From NCBI GenBank assembly GCA_013398055.1, contig VZRS01014850.1:372052-436051 (forward strand): a stretch of DNA of 64,000 nucleotides, written 5' to 3'. Shown in pieces: positions 36,991 through 48,255 of the stretch. A program made the position numbers and the translations under genes. The notes beneath the pieces are model-generated. The model had not been told where the DNA came from and made no database searches. It saw nothing but the letters and a program-made list of their open reading frames with translations. Each line of letters starts with the position of its first letter. Position 1 is the stretch's first letter. This DNA comes from Ifrita kowaldi. Its lineage: Eukaryota > Chordata > Aves > Passeriformes > Cinclosomatidae.

Positions 36991-38587
36991 CTCCTAATGG
37001 CATCTAGTCTCTCTTAGTAGAGTTAATTACTCAATCAATGACTGTAGGACAGAAATACATGTGAAATATGTGCAAACAGGCTGTGCTAGTAAAATGCTTT
37101 TTACATTATTACAGCTTGACCACTGAAGAAAATAAAACGTGACCTTAATAGGAGACCCCAGCAGTATAGGCACATTATGATCACAAAACTCTAAGGATCT
37201 CCAGCTGTTTCTGGAGGGATGCAACCTTGGTAGCAGGGAAGAAAGTACTTTTGGGGTAACAGATGAAAAAGGGAATTTATCCACCCAAAGATGAAACATC
37301 CCACAGATTATCAGATTCAGACACATTTTCAGACCAATGAAGAAAAAATAAGTAAACAAACTGTGTTAGAAGATGCATAAACATAAAAACACAGCTGCAC
37401 CCAAGCATGAGGAGGAAGAAACCCTCCAAATCATACACTCCTTGTTCAACAACTCCCTGTTCTTAACTAAGTAGACTAACAATCAATTTATGGCTCTGTG
37501 CGTAGCCACATTTCTCTAGCCCACTTTGATTGCCTGTGATTTTTGGTTTTTCATTAATTTTCATTAACTACCCTAGAAAGCTGGTAGCAATATTTGTCCT
37601 TCACACCATTCAGAATCACATCAGACTATGAACCAGACAGGCCTAAGTTTGCAAATCTACACTTCACTACCATTTTTCCAGTTTGACTTCTTTAAGAGTC
37701 CAGACCATTTCTGGGAATGTTAGGTTCAACTAGCTGATCAGTGGAAAGATGCAGCTAAGATCTTCCATGTTGATGACAATTAACAATTCTTACCATTACA
37801 GAATTATACATGAGTAATTTTCATTCACATAAAGTCATCTACTTTTTCCAAGAGACCATACATTCTCCCCTCATTGTACATCTGGCTTTACATTATTAAG
37901 TCAAAACGCATTTTTCTCTTCACTGTTTTTATTGCAGTACTGATTTTTTTTTGTCTAAGTCTGTTTAAATGTTTACCATAACATTTCTAACACTATTTTA
38001 AGAGAATGCAGCATTCAGAATGGTTGTGTTGTGTTTTCAATGTGATTTTCCAATGGCATATCTCAGCAGCACATGTTGAACAGCTGGAAACTATCTAATT
38101 AGAACAGGGAGGAAAAAAGAAAAAGGATGTTTGAGATGAATAATAATCATATCCATCACACTCATAGTTTTTCTTATTTATGTAGCACACACCTGTGTCT
38201 AATTGGCAATGAAAATGATTGTAGGATGAAACACTGAGCTGACCTTATATTATATTTCTCCTTCTCTGAGCTTTAAATAGATTTTGTTATGTTCCTTTAA
38301 TTATATAGGTAGATTTGTTTACTGAAGCGTTCACGTTAATACTCATTTCATGCAAAGGGACCAATTACTTTTTTAATTATGTTTCTTTGGGAGGGCTACA
38401 TAGTTGAGTTGCTGCCTGCTAGTCTCCACAGACGATAATCATGGCAACTCAGTGCAAAACACCTTCAGTAGCATTAAGTTTTCATACAGTAAATATGTAC
38501 ACGTTTTTGAAGCTGTATTGGTGTATTGGGTTTTTCAAAAACACCTGCATTAGTGACTCATCTACAGCTTTATGTAACAAAATCTTT
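36991..38587. other. Unique AT-rich non-coding DNA, possible regulatory stretch
   Basis: I see no repeat or exon. Between about 38280 and 38390 several homeodomain-, FOX- and POU-like words cluster (TTTAATTATA, TGTTTAC, ATGCAAAG, TTTAATTATG). This could indicate a conserved enhancer, but such words are also common in AT-rich DNA. Confidence 0.3.
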
Positions 38588-38776
38588 ACAAAACTGGAAC
38601 AGTGTGCCCAGAGAAGTTGTGGATGCCCCTTCCCTGGAGGTGTTCAAGGCCAGGATGGGTGGGGCTCTGAGCAACCTGGTCTAGTTGGGGGTGTCCCTAC
38701 CCACGGCAGGGGGGTTGGGACTAGGTGACCTCCAAGGGCCCCTTTCAACCCAAGCCATTTCATGACTCTGCGAAAT
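38588..38776 (+). mobile_element. CR1 LINE 3' end, well preserved
   Basis: About 190 bp of sense CR1: ACTGGAACAGTGTGCCCAGA, GATGCCCCTTCCCTGGAGGT, GAGCAACCTGGTCTAGTTGG, GGGTTGGGACTAGGTGACCT and CCCCTTTCAACCCAAGCCAT. It then runs into a degraded ATTTCATGACTCTGCG tail. All landmarks of the avian CR1 3' end are in order. The copy is truncated at its 5' side, and its retained CpGs and close match suggest it is one of the younger copies in the window. Confidence 0.95.
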
Positions 38777-41700
38777 AGTGGCCTCAGAGCCTAAACCACA
38801 GCACAGTAAAATATCTATTGAAGAACTGCAATTGAAAGATTACTATTAACTTCAGAGAAATTAACTCAAGCAGAGATATTTATGTGCATAATATTAAGCA
38901 GAGAAATAGAAATGCTGTATCACTTCTGTTTCTTCTGTATTTTTCTTAATATCTTTACAAGTTCCCTTTTTAAATTTATTTTAGTGTAAATTCTTCTCTT
39001 TTTTGATTATAGAATAAACCTTGGAATCGTTTCTGAGCGTGTTAATGTAAGAACAAAAAACTCCAGAATTAGACAAAAAAAAAAAAAACTTTTTTTAAAA
39101 TCTTGAAAAATACTCTAGGATTTTTAGGGAAATCTCTTTGCTTTCTTACTATGATAGACTTGTGATCAGAATTCCTAGTTTTACAACTGCATTGAAAATG
39201 ACTGCAGAGTTATGATCTTGAAATTACCAAACTCAGTGTTCCACCATTTCAAATTCAGTTAAACTTTCCAACTTAATTTGAGATGAGATGATATTATAAT
39301 TAAAATGTACATATTAATTGCTAATAACTGGTTTAATTAAGTAGTTATCTAGGAGGCAACTATTGTCTTAATGGATCTAAAAGCATAATCTACTTTGAAA
39401 ATAGCAAAACAAAGCAGACAGCACACTGAAAACTGACATGTAGTGAGTGCACAAAGAAACAAGACATGAGGTAGAACAGAGGGTTCTCTTCCAAGCATAG
39501 CTTCTAGTTTGAAGGATCAGGTGTGTCAGTAATTTTAAACATCCAGTTTTCTGCTCATGTTGTGATGGTTTAGGGGCATGAGCAGTCGTATTCATTTGAT
39601 TTACTAATATACACTGCATCAATTAAAAAAACATGAGTTCAGTGTTTGAGAAATACAGTATACGGAATATGTGCTATTCATCTCGGTACATGTGCATCTC
39701 TTTAAATGTTCATTGAAACTTTCTGTCAGGTTTATATTCCATGCTCTTATCACTACTGAATTTTCTAATGGCAACGAAAAACCAAACCCATTTCAATTTT
39801 GGGGAGTGGGGGGTGCCAGTTGGGGGGATTTTTGCCAGCTTTTTGAAACCTCAGGAACTAGTTTGTGAAATGTTCTCTCCTTTTAATAGAAATGCGTGTA
39901 ATTCAATTATCATAGTTATTCTGGGTGATACAGTTTCATATGCACTTCAACTTTTTTGATAAAATCCAGAAGGATGTAATCAGATAATTATTAATCCTCA
40001 TGCAGAACTTCCTTGATTTCCTATGATACATACCAATCAAATCTTATTTTCACTTTTGTTAGGTCAGTGTGCTTCTCCTAATCAAATTTCATAATTTCTT
40101 TCATTGTTAAATCTTCATTCCACATTTCTTGCTAAGAATAGTCAAGGACAACATTGTATATTGTTTAGGTTGTAGTGCCTGAATTCTATACTTGGAGGTG
40201 TTTGCTTTGGTTTTGGGGAATTTCATGGGGTTTGTGGGTCTTTTCTTGGTTTTTATTTTCCTTTTTTAAATGAATGTATTTCTCAAATACAAATTGCACA
40301 TCCTATCTACTATTTCTCCTCTAAGCAGGTGTAAAATGCTGGTGTAAACTTCATTGGCATTGTGTCTGTGTACATCAAGACTTAAATCCAAGTCAGGATT
40401 TAGGTTCCTCAGTTTTTTCTTACATAAATCCCAGACTAAATCCCCAAACCCCTGCTCAACACTTGTGTCCCAGTCTGTGGGATGCTTTAATTTGCAAGAC
40501 AGCTCTTGATTCAACTCAAAAAGGTTCTGGGTGTGTAATTTTTGTCACAGAACATCTGTAGTCTGAACAGCCAGGAAAATTTGCCAAACCTTTTGGCATA
40601 TAGAATACTCCAAGAATCCCCATTTCTTAACACGCAGAAGAACCCTAATCAGCAAGGTATATGCAAATCACACAGTTCTAGCCCCCAGCTTCCTCTTGGA
40701 GAGAGATATTAATGGAACCAAAATAATGTGGAGCAAAGAGACCTGAAGTCTATGCACTTCAAATTGAGGATTCGTAACTCCAATTTCTACCTCCAAACTT
40801 TTAATCTCTTTGATTTTAAACTGTAAAATGTAAAAAGAATTCTGGAACCAAGAAGAAGGAGCAAGACCATTCTACAGTTCCTTTTCTGTTTGCTCCTGTT
40901 TGACAAAAATTACACAGTTGCAGAGGCCAGCAGAGTCTACTTTGGCTTTTAATTAGGCTATTAGAATACTTTCCTGGGACACACGGGTTTAAACCTTCCA
41001 GCAAAAAAAACTTTAACCTCAAATTTACTGCTTACTACACGAGTTCTGCAGAAAGTTGTGATGTAAAAGATGGTGACTGCAGCATTTAAAATAAACATAT
41101 GTAATTGATATAATATAGTGTAATGGATATAACGTAAACAAAAATTCTATGCATATGCACTATAACAATATGCAGTTAACAAGGAGAAGTTTGGGATTGT
41201 CCTCATGAGACACCTTCCTCAAGCAGAAGTCTATTTTATAATTTCTGGCTCTATTTCATCTAATCAGGAACAGATAACTATAAATATGCATTACTGGATC
41301 ACCGTTTGTTACTTCCCCAATATTTAGAGCTAGGTATAACAAACATCTGGAACTCCAGATTGCTCTAGCAATCAAAATCTTTGTTTCAAATTCCACAGTG
41401 TTATTCCTATCACAAGAACTGTTACACCACGTATGTAAATTTTTACACCAATGTTTGGGAGTTTATACTAAAAAATATATCAGTATGTAAATGAATTTTA
41501 GAAGTAATAGCAGGAAAGACTGAAAAGAGAAAAAGGTAGCAGCAATCAAAGCACTCAGCTATAAAGGAAATCCCTGATAGTTATCCTGAACATTTGACTG
41601 CCTTCCCTACCTCTATGCAGAAATACGAAAGCATTCCTTAAAAGCCAGAGATTTGAAGGTGATTGTGTCACTGGGATTCACTTAGGTACCAGGGAATTTT

Positions 41701-42118
41701 CATAGGTCCCTAAAACATAAGACTACCATTGAATTCACTGGGAGTTATGCCCTTAACTTAGTATATGTTTCCTTTATATAGTGCAAAACTGGTAACAGAA
41801 TAAATTATTTCTTTTACAGGCTTTAGCACAAAATTGCAGAAATATTACAATGCTCATCTGACCATAGAAAGCCTTCTGTAATGTATGAAGGGAAAGCAAG
41901 AGCATAGTTTCTAACCTTTTATAGAGATTCTAACATATCTTTTCAACAGTGTGAAAAGACAAATTTAAAAACTTGAAAAATCCCACTTTCCACAGAATCC
42001 ACGAAAAAAATTTCTGTAATATGAAATTTTCCACTTTATCTGGACCCCCCCAGGCCAGATGCTTCAGGATGAAAGATCAGAGTCAATCATTTGGGAAGTA
42101 ATGATGCAATCCTCACTT
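38777..42118. other. Unique AT-rich non-coding DNA
   Basis: No repeat family or RNA gene was recognised. There is an A14/T7 junction at 39075-39096 and a small inverted repeat (CTGCTCATG / CATGAGCAG) at 39551-39585. An 82-codon minus-strand frame at 40266-40514 has balanced composition but no recognisable family. Confidence 0.35.
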
Positions 42119-42236
42119 CTTAAAAAAAACCCCCAAACAAACAAAAACCCAAAACAAACAAACAAAAACAAATGGGAAAAACAAAGAAAACAACAAGAAA
42201 AAAACCCAAACAAACAAAAAAAACTCCAAAAACCAC
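42119..42236 (+). repeat. A/C-rich low-complexity tract
   Basis: About 118 bases consist almost only of A and C (AAACAAACAAAAACCC-type units), with a few G and T. The complementary strand is a T/G tract with several GGG runs. The two overlapping ~60-codon frames here are products of this composition. Confidence 0.85.
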
Positions 42237-45050
42237 ATTAACTGGTGAAGGAAGGAAAGGGGAAGAAACATCAGATTTCAGATGGCTCATTAGCAAGTAC
42301 ATCTTTAAGCCTGCATCTTTATGACAATTAATTATGTTAATAAGTCACACAGTGACTGACTTGGTTTTTGGAAAGTCAGAGAAGTTGGGTTTCACTCTAC
42401 AGCTACCTTAGCTGTGGAGGGATACATTTTCAAAGCTGCATGCATGAGTTACAACAAAGGTAAGGCTGGCCATGACAGCATCTTTCACACCTGTTGATGC
42501 TGTAGCTCTTTCTATTCAATATTAATAAATTCAGCATGCAATTATTTTGCCATCTGTCTCTTGTAGAACCATTTATTTCTGTCCTTCAAGTGAGTACTAC
42601 AAAAAATATATTGAGTAATTTCTTCAAGCATAGTAACTAATAAATTACAATAATGAGGTTTTGTATACCATATAAGAAACTAAGACAGTTATTAAATGAC
42701 TTCTTGTCTTTTTTCTACTATGCATAATTGCCAAGACAAATAACTTAACTGTAGAATAACATCAGCATATATTTTAGCATGTACAAAGTGTTGTTTTGGG
42801 GTCTTTTAATCTACCTATGAAAATACTAATAGCCTAAATTCTGCAATTTAAGATCAATTGGTTCAAATCTCTTTTCCAATTTTGTTACTCTGTTAATATT
42901 TCAGCAAGAAACCTAGTACATGTTGACTGTTCTGTTTGCATTGTAAAAAACAAACAAAAAATTCTGTGGAGCCATAGGCTTATTGAAATGAAATCAAATG
43001 TGTATGAAAATTCAAGTATCTGATTTTCAACTTTTTGCATTTTGCTGAAATTGTCTAAGAAGGGAAATTTCCCAAGCAGGAACACATTTGTAACCAAAAT
43101 AAATGGCCCTTCCCGCTCTAATTACTTGACTCTGAGATTGCATTTACGTATTCAAGAAATCAGATCTTGATAATTGTAAACTGTTTCAGATGAAGAACAA
43201 AGATCAAATGTATGCCTTCTTAATATAAGCAACCTTGAAGAGCCACATCATTGCTATAAAGAGGCTGGTAAAGCAACTTTTCTTTTGCAGTTACAGTTTT
43301 GTGAAGTCTTTCAGTTTTTGATCAGCTTCACTTTCAAATATTGTTGGTGTTCAATTGAATGAATTAAGCAGTTATTAACTCTGTTCCACATTACTACTAC
43401 TAATAAACTGATTTTCATTCAAAATTATAGCTTAGATTGGGTGATATATGTTTCCATTTATTTACAGATGACACTTAAATTCATTTGCATGTTATTTTGC
43501 CAATTTAGGTGTACAATCATTTTAGAAAATTGAAGTCTATAAATCTGCATTTTCCTTTCAAAGTTACTAGATACTTTATCGTTCCTGGAAAGTTACGTTC
43601 CCAGCTCCTGTGCATGGTTTTTTATGACCTAAAGATGTCCTCAAAGAAGAAAGCAAAGCAGATTAATACCTCTTTACTTCCAGGTTTCATGAAGTTAAAA
43701 ACAAAAAAAAAAATTTACAACTGGCAATTCTCTCCAAAGTGTTAAATCCTATGTAATATGTGTGTGTGGGAGTAAGTTACCTAAAGCAGTATAATAAGAA
43801 CATCTCCAACATACACTAGAATGTTTGTATACCTTGTTTAGAGTCCATGCTATCCACTAAGAAATAGTTCTGCCACCCTAGTCACTGATCAAAGCAAGAC
43901 ATTGTGCCTCATCTTTAATTTGGAAGAATATTTTTCTATTGTATGTTTTTGTCACTGAACATTTCATCTGTTCCTTATTCTGACATGCTTATTCTGGAAA
44001 TTTTCTTCCCCTTATAGTCTATCTTCATGCAAGAAAGAGTAGCCTCAATATCAGGCAATTAACAAGTACTTTTAATTTGAAAATCAGTCCAAATTTTTAC
44101 ACTTATCATTTCAAAACTGCAGATAAACTCCTGTCACTAACAAATAATTGAAGTTACAATTTTATCCCAATGAAGGCAAAGTGTGATATATGTACTTTAA
44201 CCACTTGAAATATGTCTTTCACATTAAACCAAAAAAATCTTTCATCAATAAACTGTTTCTCCAAATCAGAAGTATTTTTCTCTTACATCCTTAAAATGTG
44301 TTTATAGCTAACGAAAAGTTTCAGGCTGATAACTCTAATGAATAACACACTCAGTTTCTTTCCAGATTATATTATTCAGATGTAGATGAAATTAGAAGGA
44401 AGTAATCCTCCTCCCTTTTCTGTGTTCTCCCTCTAATTTCAAGAAGTTTATTGAGTACTTGCATGCTAGTAGTGACAGAAGCTAGGTTCTCAGATTCCTA
44501 AAGAGCAAATACAGGATCATACATGAAAGTGAAGCTCTTTGAATTATTCTGAAGAAGCATGTCAGTTCCTACCTAGATATAAATTTCCTGTCTTAATGAC
44601 TGCTCATTCCTTGGTCTTTGAGCTGAAATTAATCCTGGGGATCTGAAAAAGGGGATCTAATGCAATGGTCCCTGGATTTGATACATCACTCCAGGTACTC
44701 TGTAAAACAAGCTAAACTATCATATCACTTGACAAAGAAATAAGAACTATTTTCTTTTAAAAAAAATTTTAAAAATCTGAGACAAAAAATACTACATGAA
44801 AAAACATCAGCCCGCCATTTGTAAAAACACTCCTTTATTAGTTCCTGTATCAATAAGCTTGTTTCTGTTTAGCTTAGGGCTTATTCTGTAATTTTGTTGT
44901 GGTCATGAAGAAACTCAAATTTTGATTGTCAGATGGAAGTTTAGGTAGCCCTGGATACACAAGTTTTCATTTCATGCAGCAATAGAAATGGGACTGCTTT
45001 CTTTGATGCTGATAACGTCTTTCTTTCCCACCCTTCACTGAGTCAGCTGA
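42237..45050. other. Unique AT-rich non-coding DNA
   Basis: I see no exon, RNA gene or repeat family. Confidence 0.35.
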
Positions 45051-45257
45051 ACATTTGAGCTACCACCACAGAAAGAGAAGAGAGAAAGAGGTCCAATACT
45101 GGATATTGACAAACTTGATGTGACAGCAACTCTGAAATATTGGATGATACAATGTCAAAGAACTATCAGAACAGATGATGTATCAATTCGGTTGCACAAA
45201 GCTGTGATTGAGGTGAATAAGAAAGAAGTATCTGAGCTTGAAGTGACCTTTCTGTAA
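45051..45257 (+). other. Candidate coding exon, gene unknown
   Basis: A single plus-strand frame is open for 68 codons from just after TGA (45048-45050) to TAA (45255-45257); the other two frames have early stops. A possible acceptor, CTACCACCACAG, ends at 45071 but has a poor pyrimidine tract. Possible donors are GAG|GTGAAT at 45213, giving a 141-bp exon with whole codons, and TTTCT|GTAAGA at 45254. The peptide is hydrophilic and balanced, with segments such as ILDIDKLDVTATLKYWMIQ and RTDDVSIRLHKAVIEVNKKE, unlike the translated AT-rich noise nearby. I cannot assign a family. It may be an exon of a long gene, an exon relic, or chance. Confidence 0.3.
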
Positions 45258-47289
45258 GACATTATTTCCCTTACTGTTTTGTTACTGTCTTTCCTTACCT
45301 AATGGCAACCTTCATTTCAGAGCTCAAAGCCTCGAAGCAGGGATAGGAAGGCAAGAGGTTGTAGCTGAGAGAGCTGTATAAAGCAGATTGGTGCCAGCCC
45401 TAGGGATTGCCAGGAAGAGTAAAGCAGGAGATAATAGAGGTGAGGTGATTGTTAGAGGGGAAAATAGATTAATGAGATATGTAGCAAAGAGATCTGAGGG
45501 AAGAAAAAAGGAAAGAAAACAAGCATTCATGGTAATTCGACCTCAACAAAACCCCTACTCTTTACAATGAGGTTGTCAGTGGAAACTCCCATTGCAGAGA
45601 TAGGAGTGCAGCTAGGTTTGCTTGACAGAAACCTGTTTCTTCTCATTATTCCAACCTGTTGCTAGTGTTTAATTCAAAGTAAACTGTAATGGATGAATCA
45701 TTTTATTTTCTTCCAGACAACACATCGTAACTTCTCCGGACATCACTGCTATTTTGTCCACAGATAGGGAAGGATCTCAGGCTGCAATAAAGAGCCACAG
45801 AACTCATTAGCAAGCAATACCCAGCAGCAAACAAGACAATTATCTGAGAGCTCCTGCTCTGCTCTCACGATGGCTTAAATTAACCTGCTTATCATTGGAT
45901 TGAAACAGAGAGGAAAGAAATGCTTCAGCTCTCAGGTGTAAGACAGAGATTCAGCTAAGACACAAGACTGACTTTAGGATCCTTTCATCACACAATTCCT
46001 GGGAAACAGAATAGCCTCATTATTTCTAGTTGGCATCTTTTCAAAGCGTAGATTATTTCCTAAGCCACTTTGATATTTTGACTAGTCATTTCTTCCATTT
46101 GAGAATCAAGACTGGTGTGTTTATTTGCTCTAAACGTGGGCATAGAAAAATTTCCAAGACTAGTTTATAAAATCCATTTTAGTATGGTTTTCAAGCAAAT
46201 TGCAGTCAAATTTGGGCTCCAAATTAAGTGTTGGACTACATATACACTCTGTGACTAAAAAGCACTAGGGAATCTGAAGTATTAAGAAGGTTTCTTGGAT
46301 AATAAAAAACATGGTAATTTCACCTTTGTTTAATTATCTTTTTCCCTTCTTTTTCTTCAACAAACACGAACAATTAAACCATTCCATCCATAAAGGAAAA
46401 TTTCACAGATTAACTCATTTTGGGACAGGTGGCCAAGCCATAGAACTGACTCTCCTCATTCACAGCTACAATATATACAGTAGTTTGGTGTAGACAACCT
46501 TTCTTCAGATTTATAAGTTTTTGTCTTTTTACTAGAAGTGAAGTTACTTCTGTTGATTTGTCTGTTGTCTGTTTTTCATACCTGATCACAGGGATGTTTT
46601 TGCATCACTTGTATTTTACTGACACTGATGTAGCAGCTGTGCCGTCAGCATTGCACCTCTCCTTCTCTAAGCAAATCCAAGCTGTTCCAATGCATCTGAC
46701 CCTGACTAGCCCATGTGGCTAAGAAACAAGACCTCAGGGTTAAAGGAGCTTCTTTCATTTCTACAGTTTAGAGGTCATTTGCTCTAGAGATGTTTCTGCA
46801 GACTTAAAGAGGTATGTACTCTGACGTACAGATACAAGAACAATATTCATCCCAACTGTATTCATCCTCCTCTGTAATAACACCAAGTTGTTAGGTTGGA
46901 GATTAAAGCTGTAATGCTCTTCAGCTGGTGCAGCATTCTATGCAAAAAGCACTGTATTCAGTAAGAGTCTGAAGATGTGCACCCAGGAAGCTGCTGATCA
47001 GCAATGTCAGTATCTTAGTGATTTGGGGTTTAATTTTCAGTCAACAAAAGACAAAGTCATTCTGTCAACCTGTCTTCTCTGTAGCTAAATACTGTTGTGA
47101 CAGTAGAAATAAAGGGTAATTAGCAAAACAAAAAGCAATCCTATTCAAACATTAAGTAGATTCTTTTCCTTTTTTTTTTTTTATTCCTTCACATAATGAC
47201 ACACTGAGAGGGAAACTACTTAATCTAAAATTTTTCAGAATAAGTTTTTCATGCTTTTCTCAGGGTGTCCCAGGGTCTCAACACAGCCA
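45258..47289. other. Unique AT-rich non-coding DNA
   Basis: No repeat family was recognised. A T13 run lies at 47170-47182. A 60-codon frame at 45388-45570 has no recognisable content. Confidence 0.35.
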
Positions 47290-47350
47290 TAGAATCATAA
47301 AATAGACTGAGCTGGAAATGACCTATAAGGATCGTTAAGCCCAACTCCTT
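47290..47350 (-). mobile_element. CR1 LINE 3' tail fragment
   Basis: The plus strand reads AGAATCATAAAATAGACTGA, GCTGGAAATGACCTATAAGG, then ATCGTTAAGCCCAACTCC. This is the reverse complement of a CR1-family 3' end including its terminal repeat. About 60 bp remain, moderately diverged. Confidence 0.85.
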
Positions 47351-48200
47351 TTGTTTTCTAAACTCTTTGTTCATCAGTCACAATGCCCCTGTGTTCAATG
47401 CACAACATAAACATGACATAATTACAATAATTTTTACAAATATTTTAAAGCATGAGGAAAAAATACACAAAGATGCATATATTAAAATTATTGTACAAGA
47501 ATCATCCATCATCCCTTTTTGAGCTGACCAATTTTGCATTAAAAAAAAAGACCAAAACTCAGGGCAACATATATAACTTGCACCATAATCTGGGAAACTA
47601 AATAAAATCATCGAGTAAATCCATTTCAGTATGTAGTATGGAGTAAGACAAAAGGCATTGGTTTAATTCTTTTAATCTTTAAATCAGCAAGTTTAATTTC
47701 TGCTTAGATGATATAATAATAAATATAGTAGAGGTGGGAATGATACAGTTCATTTAAGCACATAGAAAAAACTACGGCTTCTGCTGGATAGATTTAATAC
47801 AAGTTTTTTGTTCTTGTTCAGCTTTCTCTCCCTTCCCCACAAAATAAAAAAAAAAAAAGGAGATACTATTTTCTTCCAGATGACCTCAGAATATGAAATA
47901 AAAGCAAATATTTAGAAGCGCAAAACTGAGGTCAGCTCAACAGCCACTAGGAAGATGTTTAAGATTCATTTGATACCAGCCAGGAGCCAAGACTCCGATC
48001 ATTAATCATGTAATTCCCTCTGGGATGATGAAGGTAGCCCTGTGGTGAATCTGACAATACAGAAGTAGTGAGTGTCCTCCTAATAACTTTTATTGCCTGC
48101 ACATAATGGAAAAAGTGCGGGAAGCATTTTAAATTTTCATTTCATTGGTCATGCACACCTTTTCACTCCAGAAGAAAATCTGAGTGGGCTTTCAGCAACA
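47351..48200. other. Unique AT-rich non-coding DNA
   Basis: I see no repeat or exon; there is an A-rich run at about 47848-47860. Confidence 0.35.
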
Positions 48201-48255
48201 AAACGCCTGGAGACATCTTCGTCATGAAATAGAAACGAAGCGTTTACGCATAACT
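48201..48255. promoter_or_regulatory. Possible regulatory element with clustered CpGs
   Basis: Five CpGs lie within 45 bases (48204, 48220, 48236, 48241 and 48247) in DNA that otherwise rarely has one per 100 bases. The stretch includes GCGTTTACGCATAA, which contains a bZIP-like TTACGCA word. Methylated neutral DNA loses CpGs, so a cluster suggests constraint or low methylation. This is inference only. Confidence 0.25.

Noticed and set aside
40266..40514. 82-codon minus-strand frame with balanced composition (NPDLDLSLDVHRHNANEVY)
   Set aside because: More protein-like than most, but I recognise no family, splice context or neighbour. Left as chance unless a protein search hits.
42059..42302. 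Two ~60-codon frames rich in K/N/Q (plus) or F/L/V/C (minus)
   Set aside because: They are translations of an A/C low-complexity tract.
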